Positions 45,442-54,142 of a DNA stretch of 64,000 nucleotides are shown here, in pieces. The DNA comes from Sorangium cellulosum. Lineage in GTDB: Bacteria > Myxococcota_A > Polyangia > Polyangiales > Polyangiaceae. Numbering within the stretch: position 1 is the first letter of the stretch; the number at the start of each line of letters is the position of its first letter. The translations under genes were made by a program, and so were the position numbers. The stretch lies in NCBI RefSeq assembly GCF_002950945.1, contig NZ_CP012673.1, forward strand, positions 13,879,501 to 13,943,500, written 5' to 3'. The notes below the pieces were generated by a model that saw only the letters and a list, made by a program, of their open reading frames with translations, ran no database searches and was not told the origin of the DNA.

Positions 45442-45828
45442 GCCTCTCGGCCCGAGCCCGCTCGCCGCTCCGGTGCTGGCGACAGGCCGAGCCGCCGCTG
45501 ACACCGGTCTTGCCGCCGGACCTGCGCAACGCCTCCCCACGTGGCAATTGCCGCCGTTGCGGACATCTCGTTACCGATGGCGGAGCCATGTCATCACGGT
45601 AGTTGATGTGCACGGCGGCGGTCGGCGCGCGCATCCCCGGCAGTCTCTGTGCCGGGTTCCGCGTCTGGCATGACGTGCCTGGTCCCCGGCCTGGCAAAGC
45701 ACTCATTCTCTCTCCCAGGCTGCCGGAAGTCTCACGCGCTCGACGACGATTCCGACATGATTGGCTCCCCGTGTTGGTAAGCGCATATCGTTCGATGCTC
45801 CGATGCGGTGTAGCTCGATCGGCACTAA
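45442..45828. other. Intergenic stretch with no intact gene
   Basis: No convincing frame is present. A tRNA-like 5' half (GCGGTGTAGCTCGATCGGC, about 45804-45822) stands near the right end but cannot be folded into a tRNA. Confidence 0.4.
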
Positions 45829-46194
45829 CCTTTTTGCGAGGCGCTGGCGGATCTGGCGGCGCTACCGGCCGATGCCTGGGAGAAGAGCATCGCCACGCCG
45901 CTGCTGGTACACTTCCGGCTCGGAAGCCATGAGCCGACGACCGAGGAGGAGGACGACGTGAGCGCAGAGATCCGGGCGTGGTTCGAGGACTACCAGCAGA
46001 AGCTTCGGGCCGAGGCGCGCGCCGAGGAGGCGGCACGTGCCGTGCTGACCGCGCTGCGCGTTCGCGGCATCGCGGTGCCGGACGTCGCGCGGGAGCGCAT
46101 CCTGGCCGAGAAGGATCCGGAGACGCTGGAACGGTGGCTAGAGCGGGCCATCGTCGCCGCGTCGGTCGCCGAGGTGCTCGACGGGCTGAGCTGA
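45829..46194 (+). pseudogene. C-terminal fragment of a hypothetical protein, possibly a Rpn-type nuclease-like family
   Basis: An open frame after a stop at 45826 reads ALADLAALPADAWEKSIATP, then LLVHFRLGSHEPTTEEEDDV and a helical, charged end (EEAARAVLTALRVRGIAVPD). There is no start for the upstream part; a GTG at 45958 could start a 78-residue product. The pattern looks like the tail of a large family of myxobacterial proteins whose nuclease-like N-terminus has been lost. Assignment is from recall and uncertain. Confidence 0.4.
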
Positions 46195-46320
46195 GCGATG
46201 CCGGCCAACGACGAGCTACCCAGCTCGTCAGGCTTCGGCCACGGCGCTCCCAAGCGCATACCGCACATTCGTCCTTCGGCGACAGCGTACTAACCTGCGG
46301 CGCGAAGCCGGAGGCGGGAG

Positions 46321-46890
46321 ATGAGGAGCTTGCGGGAGCGGCTGGCGCACGTGCCGCAGGTCGGGCGGGTCGCGTGGATCGGCGTGCGCCCCGCGCACGG
46401 CGCGCCGATGCAGGCGCTGCACGAGGTGGAGCTCATCGCGTCGCGCGGGGTCGCGGGCGACTGCGCCGCCGCGGGCAGGGCAGGGGGCAAGCGGCAGGTC
46501 ACGCTGATCCAGGGCGAGCACCTCCCGGTCATCGCGGCGCTCGCCGGCGGGCGGGTCGAGGTGACGCCCGAGCTCCTGCGCCGGAACGTCGTCGTGTCCG
46601 GCGTCAACCTGCTCTCGCTCACGTGGCTGCGCTTCGCGGTCGGGGAGGAGGTGGTGCTGGAAGGCACCGGACCGTGCGCGCCCTGCGGCGCCATGGACGA
46701 GGCGCTCGGCGACGGCGGCTTCCAGGCGATGCGAGGGCACGGCGGGATCACGGCGCGGGTGCTGCGCGGCGGCGTCGTGCACGTCGGGGACGTGGTGCGC
46801 GCCCTCCCGGTCGGGGAAGACGCCCCGTCCGCCGCGGAGCGGGCCGTGGCGAGCTCGCCCGGGGAGCAGGGCGAGCCGCCGACCGGATAA
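46321..46890 (+). CDS. MOSC-domain protein
   Basis: The 189-residue protein has ASRGVAGDCAAAG, KRQVTLIQGEHL, RRNVVVSGVNLLSL and a conserved cysteine region GPCAPC. MOSC domains act in molybdenum-cofactor sulfuration or related sulfur transfer (YiiM, MOCOS). A free-standing domain like this is probably a cofactor-dependent oxidoreductase partner. The substrate is unknown. Confidence 0.85.
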   Translation: MRSLRERLAHVPQVGRVAWIGVRPAHGAPMQALHEVELIASRGVAGDCAAAGRAGGKRQVTLIQGEHLPVIAALAGGRVEVTPELLRRNVVVSGVNLLSLTWLRFAVGEEVVLEGTGPCAPCGAMDEALGDGGFQAMRGHGGITARVLRGGVVHVGDVVRALPVGEDAPSAAERAVASSPGEQGEPPTG

Positions 46891-46987
46891 CGCCGGACGG
46901 CGTCATCCGGGCGCTCGTCGCTCTGGACGCCGGGCGGGTGTGCCCGGGCGATCGGAGTGGCCCGCTGGCCCATCGGATCGGACTAAG

Positions 46988-47554
46988 ATGCGCCGCATGA
47001 CCACGGCCGAGCCCGAAGAAACCTACCTGGTCCTCTCCTGCCTCGGCCCGGACCGGCCGGGCCTCGTCGCGGAGGTGACCCACTACCTCACCGAACATGG
47101 CGCCAACGTCGAGGACAGCCGGATGGCGGTGCTCGGCGGCGAGTTCGGCATCCTCCTGCTCGCCTCGGGTCCTCCCGGCGCGATCGCGGCGATCGAGCGC
47201 GACGCGGGGTCGCTCACCGCGGCGACGGGGCTCACGGTCCAGAGCCGCCGGACGAAGAGCCCCGAGTCGCACCGGCGCGCGGCGACCATCCCCTGCGTCA
47301 TCTCCGTCGACGCGCTCGACCACGAGGGCATCGTGCGCGCGGTGTCGCGCGCGCTGCACGGCGCCGGCGTCAACATCGTCTCGCTCGAGACCTCGGCCTA
47401 CGAGGCCCCGGTCACCGGCTCACAGCTCTTCCGGATGGAGGCCCGGGTCGACGTCCCCGCCGGGGTGACGCTCGCCCAGCTCCGCAAGGCGATGGACGCC
47501 GTCGCGGACGCCGAGAACCTCGACATCGAGGTCCGCTCGCTGATCAAGGGCTGA
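46988..47554 (+). CDS. Tandem ACT-domain protein, GcvR-like
   Basis: The protein of about 188 residues has two ACT domains: CLGPDRPGLVAEVTHYLTEHGANVEDSRMA and SVDALDHEGIVRAVSRALHGAGVNIVSLET. GcvR-type proteins have this size and arrangement and respond to amino acids such as glycine. ATG at 46988 or 46997 are both possible. There is no DNA-binding domain, as expected. Confidence 0.85.
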   Translation: MRRMTTAEPEETYLVLSCLGPDRPGLVAEVTHYLTEHGANVEDSRMAVLGGEFGILLLASGPPGAIAAIERDAGSLTAATGLTVQSRRTKSPESHRRAATIPCVISVDALDHEGIVRAVSRALHGAGVNIVSLETSAYEAPVTGSQLFRMEARVDVPAGVTLAQLRKAMDAVADAENLDIEVRSLIKG

Positions 47555-47652
47555 CGGCGGCCGGGGCGTTCCGCCGCGCCCCGGCTCCGCGCTCGGGACT
47601 CCGGGGTGCCTCGTGGCGAGCGCGCGATTGCGCCATCGCCAATCCGCGAGGC

Positions 47653-48057
47653 TCAGGGCGGTATCACCTGGCAGTAGGTGCTGCCTCGCTGCGTCATCTC
47701 CTTGTCGAGCGTACACAGGGGGACCACCTCGTGCGCCGCGAGCCAGACGTAGGCGGCGTCCGCCGCTCGGAGCTTCGACAGGATCGCCATGTCTCGAATC
47801 CTTTGTGCCCGCAAGGGCCCGATCGTGGCGACCGTGACCGCGACCGACATCAACGCGTCAACGTAGGCGCACACGGCCGCCGCGGGCTCACCGACGCGAG
47901 CTAGAGACGCGCCGACCTCGATCGGAAAGATCGCCGGCACGACGAGCTCGTCATGGCCTCCGAGCGCACGTGTGACCCGGGCCCGCGACACCGCGTGATG
48001 AGGTTCGTTCGGCCGCGCGGCGGCGACCGCCACCGAGGCGTCGAGGACGAGCTTCAT
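47653..48057 (-). CDS. vapC: PIN-domain toxin, VapC-like
   Basis: The 134-residue PIN protein begins MKLVLDASVAVA and has acidic residues expected for the RNase site (D6, an EVGASL glutamate, AADAAYVWLA, and LDKEM near the end). It overlaps its antitoxin by 4 bases (ATGA, 48054-48057). VapC toxins cleave RNA when not held by the partner. Confidence 0.85.
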   Translation of the reverse strand: MKLVLDASVAVAAARPNEPHHAVSRARVTRALGGHDELVVPAIFPIEVGASLARVGEPAAAVCAYVDALMSVAVTVATIGPLRAQRIRDMAILSKLRAADAAYVWLAAHEVVPLCTLDKEMTQRGSTYCQVIPP

Positions 48058-48302
48058 CGCCGTGCCGAGAGCAGATCGTCCACCGCGCTCTCCTGCGGCG
48101 CCGCCGAGCCGAGCCCCGCGAACAGCCGCTCGATCTCCGCGTCGGACAGGCGAGGCTTCGGCGGCATGGCCATCTCGACCGGCACGATCGCGGCCGCGGG
48201 CTTGCCATGCCGCAGGATCAAGGTGCCCTTCTTGTGGTGCTCCGCTTCGTCCACCAGGGCAGAGAGCCCAGCCTTCGCTTTCGCGAGCGACGCCTTGCGC
48301 AT
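48054..48302 (-). CDS. Phd/YefM-type antitoxin
   Basis: The 82-residue protein from ATG 48302 (MRKASLAKAKAGLSALVDEA, GTLILRHGKPAAAIVP) has the Phd/YefM DNA-binding N-terminus and an acidic C-terminal toxin-binding tail. A longer start at 48329 is possible. Such pairs usually repress their own promoter. Confidence 0.85.
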   Translation of the reverse strand: MRKASLAKAKAGLSALVDEAEHHKKGTLILRHGKPAAAIVPVEMAMPPKPRLSDAEIERLFAGLGSAAPQESAVDDLLSARR

Positions 48303-48469
48303 ATGACCAATATGACCAGATAGTCCCATCGAGCAAGCGCGGCTTCCGCTGGGCCCCCGGTCGGTCCGGGGGGCGACGCCGTGGGGGGGAGGGCTCGTCA
48401 GCGCGGTGCTGCGGGCGGCCCGGCCAGAACGCCGTCCGCTCTCCAGAAAGAACCGGTATCCTCGCTGGC

Positions 48470-49408
48470 ATGCCCTTCAGCAATCTCAGCTCCCCCCGCA
48501 AGGTGCACAGCCTCGACGCGGAGATCCGAGGCGCCGCGGCGCTGGCGAGCCCCGGGCTCGTCGCCATGCTCTCGACCGATCCGGTGCGCCTCGCGGTCAT
48601 CCCCGCCGGCGGCTCCGGCGCGAAGACGACGAACCTGTCGCTGACCTCGGCCGACGACGTCGCGCTTCTTTCGAAGGACGTCGCGGTGGTGCGGAGCGAG
48701 GACGCGGTCTGGGCGCTGCTCGGCCTTTCGCACGGCCCGAAGCTCGATCAGGTGGGCCGCGACGTGCGGCTCCTGGCCGCGCGCCCGTCGGGCGAGACGG
48801 CGCTCGCGCTCGGCTGGGACGGCGGCGCGACGGAGCTGAAGCTCGAGAAGATCGAGGTGGCCGCGCGCCCGTTCGTGCTGCGGGGGACCGCGCGGGCGTT
48901 CGACGTGACCGAGGCCGAGACGCACGTGCTCGTGGACGGCGCGGGCGAGGGGGGCGAGCTGCGCGTGCACCCCGGCGCGACGCCCGAGCCCGGCCCGACG
49001 CTGCGCGCGCCCTTGCCGCGCGCGGCCCAGGGGCTCGACCGCGTGCGCGGCGGCCCGAAGCTCACCGCGGTGTACAAGCGCGGCGCGAGCGCGGTCTGCG
49101 CCGTGGTCCGGTCGTCCGGCAAGCTCTCGGCCAAGCTGCTCGCGCTGGACGCCCCCGCCGCAGACGTGGCCGTCATCGAGTCGAGCCTCTTCGCGGCCTT
49201 CCCGGACGGCCGCGTCGCGCTGTTCGACGGCGCCGCCATCGAGGGCGCCGGGGGCGCGCCGATCGCGCCGACGGCGAGCGTCACGCTGGGCGCCCGCGGC
49301 GAGCCCACGGTGCTCGCGGTCTCCGGCAAGGCGTCGCCGACGTTGTGGGTGGGGACGAGCGCCGGGGAGATCTGGAGCCTCGCCGTCGTGCGCAAGCAAG
49401 GCGGCTGA
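48470..49408 (+). CDS. Hypothetical beta-rich protein
   Basis: The 312-residue protein is not recognised. It has no signal peptide and a repeating pattern of short strands (GLVAMLSTDPVRLAVIP; GETALALGWDGGATELKLEK; FAAFPDGRVALFDG; PTLWVGTSAGEIWSLAVV) that looks like a beta-propeller. The start MPFSNLSSPRKVH is the only good ATG. Confidence 0.6.
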   Translation: MPFSNLSSPRKVHSLDAEIRGAAALASPGLVAMLSTDPVRLAVIPAGGSGAKTTNLSLTSADDVALLSKDVAVVRSEDAVWALLGLSHGPKLDQVGRDVRLLAARPSGETALALGWDGGATELKLEKIEVAARPFVLRGTARAFDVTEAETHVLVDGAGEGGELRVHPGATPEPGPTLRAPLPRAAQGLDRVRGGPKLTAVYKRGASAVCAVVRSSGKLSAKLLALDAPAADVAVIESSLFAAFPDGRVALFDGAAIEGAGGAPIAPTASVTLGARGEPTVLAVSGKASPTLWVGTSAGEIWSLAVVRKQGG

Positions 49409-49521
49409 GGGCGCGGGGGAGGCGCGCACGCGATGCGCGGGTGCGCTGACCGCGGCGGCCTGCGGCTCCCACTGCGCGCGGCCAGCGCCTCCCACTGCCG
49501 CGCCCGGCGGTGCTACCCTGG

Positions 49522-50322
49522 ATGGCCGTGCCGCCAGTCCGCACCGGGTCCCCGCTTCCTCCTCGCGCGAGGCGCCTGCCGCGCGCGCTCGTCGTCCGTG
49601 AGCCGGCTCCCGAGGAGCTCCGGGCGGTGATCGACTGGTCGGACTGGTACCTCGACGACGCGGACGGCCTCGGCGCGTGGGGCGAGCACGACGAGATCTC
49701 CCGTCTGCTCCTGTCGTCGATCGCGCAGCTCGCGCGCGAGCGCGGCGCCGCCGACCACCACGCCGGCACGGGCCGCTTCTTCGCCTGGGTGCGCGAGGAG
49801 CCGCTCGTGCGCGTCTCGCCGGACGTCTACCTCCTCGACCACCGGCCGGCGCCGCCGCTGCCGAAGCAATGGCAGACGTGGCTGCCCGGCCACCGGCCGC
49901 CGCGCTTCGCGCTCGAGATCGTGGCCAGCGACTGGAAGAAGGCCTACGAGGACCTCCCGCTCAAGTACTGTCAGCTCGGCTGTCCCGAGCTCGCGATCTT
50001 CGACCCGCAGGCCGCGGCGCAGCGGCCGCCCGCGGGCCGGGTGGCGCTCCAGACCTACCGGCGCGACCCCGACGGCGCCTACGTGCGCGCGCACGCGGGC
50101 GCCGGCCCCGTGTGGAGCGCCGCGCTCGATAGCTGGCTCGTCATCGTGGGCACCGGCGCCGAGGCGCGGGTGCGCCTCGCGCGCGGCGGGGGCAAGGGCG
50201 AGCTCGTGCCCACCCAGGAAGAGGCGGCCGCCCTCGAGTCGCGCGCCAGGGAGGCGGCCGAGGCGCGGGTGCGCGAGCTCGAGGCGCGGGTGCGCGAGCT
50301 CGAGGGGATGGCGCAGGGATGA
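49522..50322 (+). CDS. Uma2-family PD-(D/E)XK endonuclease-like protein
   Basis: The 266-residue protein has the Uma2 core: RVSPDVYLLDH with the active-site Asp, FALEIVASDWKKAYEDLPLKYCQLGCPELAIFDP with the E-x-K-like site and LKY helix. It ends in a charged coiled coil with a repeated ARVRELE unit. A GTG at 49510 is an alternative start. Uma2 genes are numerous in large-genome bacteria and their role is unclear. Confidence 0.8.
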   Translation: MAVPPVRTGSPLPPRARRLPRALVVREPAPEELRAVIDWSDWYLDDADGLGAWGEHDEISRLLLSSIAQLARERGAADHHAGTGRFFAWVREEPLVRVSPDVYLLDHRPAPPLPKQWQTWLPGHRPPRFALEIVASDWKKAYEDLPLKYCQLGCPELAIFDPQAAAQRPPAGRVALQTYRRDPDGAYVRAHAGAGPVWSAALDSWLVIVGTGAEARVRLARGGGKGELVPTQEEAAALESRAREAAEARVRELEARVRELEGMAQG

Positions 50323-50573
50323 CGGACCCGCCAGGGTCCGTGGTCATGCGAGCTGCGGCCCATTTCCGCGCGACGCATGCCATACGGCGCGCACGTCCAC
50401 CACATCGGCGTCGGCGTGATAAGAGAAGTAGATGTGGTATCGGGATCGATGCAGAACGAGGCGACGTACCGTCACGCCGCGCCGCTCCGTCTAGAGCGTG
50501 CCCAGCGTGGGTGAATCGATCAGGGACTCGAGGGCTTTCGCAAGCTGCTCTCCGCACCTGCGGGAGGCGAAGG

Positions 50574-51780
50574 ATGGTTGATCGAACACGGCACCTCTCA
50601 CCGCGCGCGGCGGCCGCCGCGCTGCTCGCAGCGGTGCCGCTCGCTGGCGGCTGCGGCGGGGAGTCCCGCTTCACGCCCTCGAGGGTGACGGGGCTCGAGC
50701 CGGCGGCGCAGATCGTCGCCGGCGCGTACCATACCTGCGTGATCCTCGAGAACGGCAACACGGCGTGCTGGGGCGGCAATGATGCGGGCCAGCTCGGCGA
50801 CGCGGCGATCGGCTCGCTGAGCACCTCCCCGAGGTGGGTGGAGCTCGACGTGGACCCCGTGGGCCTCGCGGCCGGCCCGCGGCACACGTGCGCGCGGTTC
50901 GCCGGGGGCAACGTCATGTGCTGGGGGGATGACGTGGGCGGGTCCCTCGGCGTCGCGCCGGCGGGCTGCCCCGGCTCGTCGGGGGGGCTCCGGCGCCGTC
51001 CCCGGCGCGCGCTGCCCGGTGCCGCCGCGCGACGTGCCCGGCCTGGGGGACGTGGTCGCGCTCGCGGCCGGCGGGCTCGTGGAGGACGAGGATCCCTCGC
51101 TCGGGTTCACGTGCGCGGTGCGCGGCGGCGACACCGTGGCGTGCTGGGGCGACAACCGGAGCGGCCAGCTCGGCGCCGGGGGCGACGCCGAGGTGAGGGG
51201 CGAGCCCGCGGAGGTCTTCGACGCGGACGGGTTCCCGCTGCGCGGCGTGACGCGCGTCGCCGCGGGGGAAGCGCACGTGTGCGCCCTCGACGAGCGAGGT
51301 GACGTGTGGTGCTGGGGGGACGGCGCCGCCGGGGCGGTCCGCAAGCAGGGCGTGAGCGGCGCGATCGACGTGGCGGCGGGCGGCCGGCACAGCTGCGCCG
51401 CGCTCGGCACCGGCGAGGTCCTGTGCTGGGGCTGGAACCTCAACGGACAGAGCGGCGGCCGGTTCGTTTCGGACGGGGAGGACTCCGTCGGTGTGACCCG
51501 GGTGGAGGGCGTGGCCGGCGCGCGGGCCGTCGTCGCCGGCGGCCGCCATAGCTGCGCGCTGCTCGACGACGGCGGCGTGATGTGCTGGGGCTCCAACCAG
51601 AGCGGCCAGCTCGGCACCGAGGAGGCGAGCCTGAGCTCCACGCCGGTGCGGGCGGCGCTCGGCGTGCGCGCGACGGCCCTCGCCGCCGGGAGCGAGCACA
51701 CCTGCGCGCTCGACGACGAAGGTGGGGTATCGTGCTGGGGCAGCGACGGGCACGGCCAGGTCGGGACGGGGCGCGAGTGA
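50574..51780 (+). pseudogene. RCC1-repeat lipoprotein split at a G7 run
   Basis: ATG 50574, with GGGAGG upstream, opens a lipoprotein (VPLAGGC) with RCC1 blades (AYHTCVILENGNTACWGGNDAGQLG; RHTCARFAGGNVMCWGDD). Frame is lost at seven Gs (50981-50987). The next frame continues the blades to 51780 (FTCAVRGGDTVACWGDNRSGQLG and four more). Removing one G restores a single protein of about 400 residues, so this is either a natural frameshift or a sequencing error. Such proteins are secreted propellers. Confidence 0.75.
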
Positions 51781-52469
51781 GGCGAGCGAGGCAAGTGAGG
51801 CAAGTGAGGCAAGTGAGGCAAGTGAGGCGGTCCGCGTGGCTCGTCGCGGCGGTGGCAACGGTGGGAGCCGCCCTCGCGCCGAGCGCGGCTCTGGCGGAGC
51901 CGGTGCGACCCTGGCAGCTGGATCTCGCCGTCGGCGTGCGCGGGGGAAGCGGCGTCCTGGTCAGCGAAGGCAGGCTGTTCCTCGGCTGGTGCGGGTCGAG
52001 GGACGCCGGGACGGAGAAGGTGGCGTGGCTGCCGTACTTCTCGGCGGGCCTGTCGGCGAGCGCCGGCGCCGCCTGGGTCGACGACCCCCGCGGGGTCGGC
52101 GGCGAGGTGCGCGTCGCGCGGTACACGCTCGGCCCCGAGCTCCGCGCCGGCCTCGCCGGCGAGAGCGGCACGATGGACCATTACGTCTATCTGGCCGTGG
52201 CGCCGGTGTACGTCTTCGCCGGGACGCTGAGCGATCGGCTCCCCGAGGCCGGCGGCGCGCTCGGCGCGCGCGCGGCCTTCGGCATCGGTCTGCCCGCGAA
52301 GTGGCGAACGATCTTCGGGAGCCCGGACGAGAGGTCGTGTGACGGAAGCAGCGAGTGCCTCGTGAGCGACGTCGTGTTCTTCGTGATGCCCAACCACGCC
52401 GAGCTCGCGTACGAGAACGCGGCCGGCTCGTCCCATCGGGTGGGCGGGGCGATCGGGTACAGCTTCTGA
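51777..52469 (+). CDS. Predicted outer-membrane or periplasmic beta-rich protein
   Basis: A GTG at 51777 overlaps the stop of the RCC1 gene (GTGA). The first 14 codons contain a 9-bp DNA repeat giving VRQ units with four further in-frame GTG codons. A signal peptide follows (SAWLVAAVATVGAALAPSAALA), then beta-rich sequence ending in GYSF with terminal Phe, as in barrels. Not recognised by family. The true start may be the GTG at 51822. Confidence 0.65.
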   Translation: MRRARQVRQVRQVRQVRRSAWLVAAVATVGAALAPSAALAEPVRPWQLDLAVGVRGGSGVLVSEGRLFLGWCGSRDAGTEKVAWLPYFSAGLSASAGAAWVDDPRGVGGEVRVARYTLGPELRAGLAGESGTMDHYVYLAVAPVYVFAGTLSDRLPEAGGALGARAAFGIGLPAKWRTIFGSPDERSCDGSSECLVSDVVFFVMPNHAELAYENAAGSSHRVGGAIGYSF

Positions 52470-52604
52470 GGTGCGCGCCGGGGCCGCGAGCCCTGCGGGC
52501 GGCGGTCCGGTCGATGACCTCGAGCGACCACCGCGCCGCGCCGCGGAGGTGGTCGGCGGTCGCTTCGCGCGCGCCGTCGCCCGCGCGCTCGGCCGCGCCG
52601 TCGC

Positions 52605-53486
52605 TCAGCCGCGCTCGCGCTTCAATCGCGCGAGCTCAGCCAAGGCCTCGGCCAGCCTCTGCTCGGCCTCGTCGGCGCGCCGCCGCTCCTCGTCGGCGCG
52701 CCGCCGCTCCTCGTCGAGGCGCCGCCGCTCCTCGTCGAGGCGCCGCCGCTCCTCGTCGAGGCGCCGCCGCTCCTCGTCGAGGCGCTGCTCCGTCTCGTCG
52801 ATGCGCGTCTCGAGATCACCCACCATTGCCCCGAGCCTGGCGAGCAGCTCGTGCGTCTCCGGCAGCGGAGCGAGCCCGTGAAAGAAGCGCAGCCGGTCTC
52901 CCTCGAGACCCAGGTCCAGGCCGAGCACGGCGCTCGCGAGCCGCCCTTCCTGCGGGACGATGGGCTGGTAGCGCGCGTTGCCCGCGGCGAGGCGGAAGCC
53001 GCGCAGCCGGCGGCGCCGGCGGTCGAAGACGAAGTACTCGGGGATGCCGAGCGACGCGTAGCGGGTCACGTTGTCCTCGAGATCCTTCTTGGAGCTTCCG
53101 CTCCAGAGGACCTCCAGGGCGAGATCGACGCCCTTGCCCTCGGCGCTCACGGACCAGACGTTGCGCTCCTTGACCTCGACGTCGAGCACCGCGATGAGGT
53201 CGGGCGCGAACATGCGGTCTGCCGGGTAGTAGACCGGCAGCTCGCACGCGACGTAGACGCGCCGGCCGATGCGCTGGAAGTACCCGCCCAGGGTCTCCTT
53301 GGCTGCCGCCTTGGGGTTGAAGTGGAAGTCGCCCTCGGGCGGGCTCGCCTCGGAGACCTCGAACTCCGACGGGAGCGCGTCGAGGACGCGCTGCCGCTCG
53401 TCCGGCGTCATGTGATCCCAGAGCTCCTGCGGCGGGGCCCGCGGATCGTCGGGGTCGATCACCCACGAGGAGGGAGCGCGCTGCAT
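52605..53486 (-). CDS. Uma2-family endonuclease-like protein with long coiled coil
   Basis: The 293-residue protein has a Uma2 core (FAPDLIAVLDVE; LALEVLWSGSSKKDLEDNVTRYASLGIPEYFVFD) and a C-terminal coiled coil with repeated LDEERRR heptads, encoded by a 21-bp DNA repeat at about 52670-52795. It is a divergent paralogue of the gene at 49522. ATG 53486 is chosen; longer frames upstream run into the repeat island. Confidence 0.8.
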   Translation of the reverse strand: MQRAPSSWVIDPDDPRAPPQELWDHMTPDERQRVLDALPSEFEVSEASPPEGDFHFNPKAAAKETLGGYFQRIGRRVYVACELPVYYPADRMFAPDLIAVLDVEVKERNVWSVSAEGKGVDLALEVLWSGSSKKDLEDNVTRYASLGIPEYFVFDRRRRRLRGFRLAAGNARYQPIVPQEGRLASAVLGLDLGLEGDRLRFFHGLAPLPETHELLARLGAMVGDLETRIDETEQRLDEERRRLDEERRRLDEERRRLDEERRRADEERRRADEAEQRLAEALAELARLKRERG

Positions 53487-53689
53487 GGCCCGAGCATACC
53501 GGACCAGCGCGGGCGGGACCACGCCAGCGCCTCGCCCTTCGCCGCGCGACGCCGTCGCTCGGGGGAGCCGCCTGCCCGCTCTCCGGCGGGGCGCCGCTCG
53601 CCGGCTTGCCGGTCCGGACGGGTGTCCATTCCTCGATCCGGCGGGGAGCCGCCCGGTGTGCTCTGCCGTCTGCAGAGCGGTGCTACCGA

Positions 53690-53975
53690 ACCGCGGAGGG
53701 CGCTCTGCTTTGTGTTCCGGAGGGGGTCCGGACCCTCCGCGGGCGCTCTGCTTTGTGTTCCGGAGGGGTCCGGACCCCCCTTCTGGCACAAAAAGCGGAC
53801 GATCCGCGGGGTTTCTGGCACAAAAAATCGGTATGGAACGCGAATTTTGGCACAACTTTGCCCTTCAAGGCGCTCTGCCGAGCGGTCTCGAGGGGTCCGG
53901 ACCCTGGTGTGCCGCAATGTATTGCGTTTGAGCCAGCGACGGACCCCCCTCGCATGGCACAGATTCCGCGACCTG
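53690..53975. repeat. Non-coding repeat island
   Basis: A unit of about 37 bp (CGCTCTGCTTTGTGTTCCGG, then a GGGTCCGGACCC palindrome) occurs at 53701 and 53744, with a partial copy at 53871-53907. Between them, TTCTGGCACAAAAA is repeated at 53781 and about 53812, and TGGCACA recurs at about 53849, 53955 and 53974. The stretch is locally A/T-richer than its surroundings. The whole 53,487-54,142 interval holds no convincing gene. Confidence 0.7.
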
Positions 53976-54142
53976 GCACAGTTCCGGAGGCTGCTGGCTT
54001 GGCGGTAGGCAGGCAGAGCAAGCGGGACGGCACCCGTGGCGGGGAGACGGGGCTCCACGCCGCCGAGCAAGGCGGCGTGGCGAGACGGGCGGGGTGGGGG
54101 AGAGGGCAGCGCCAGCAGCGAACGTGTGTCCTGCGAGCGGGC

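Noticed and set aside
45800..45830. tRNA gene
   Set aside because: Only a 5'-half resemblance; no D-stem closure, anticodon stem or T-arm could be found.
53847..53862. Sigma-54 promoter-like TGGCACAACTTTGC in the repeat island
   Set aside because: The distance between the GG and GC elements is one base too short and no gene follows in a suitable position.
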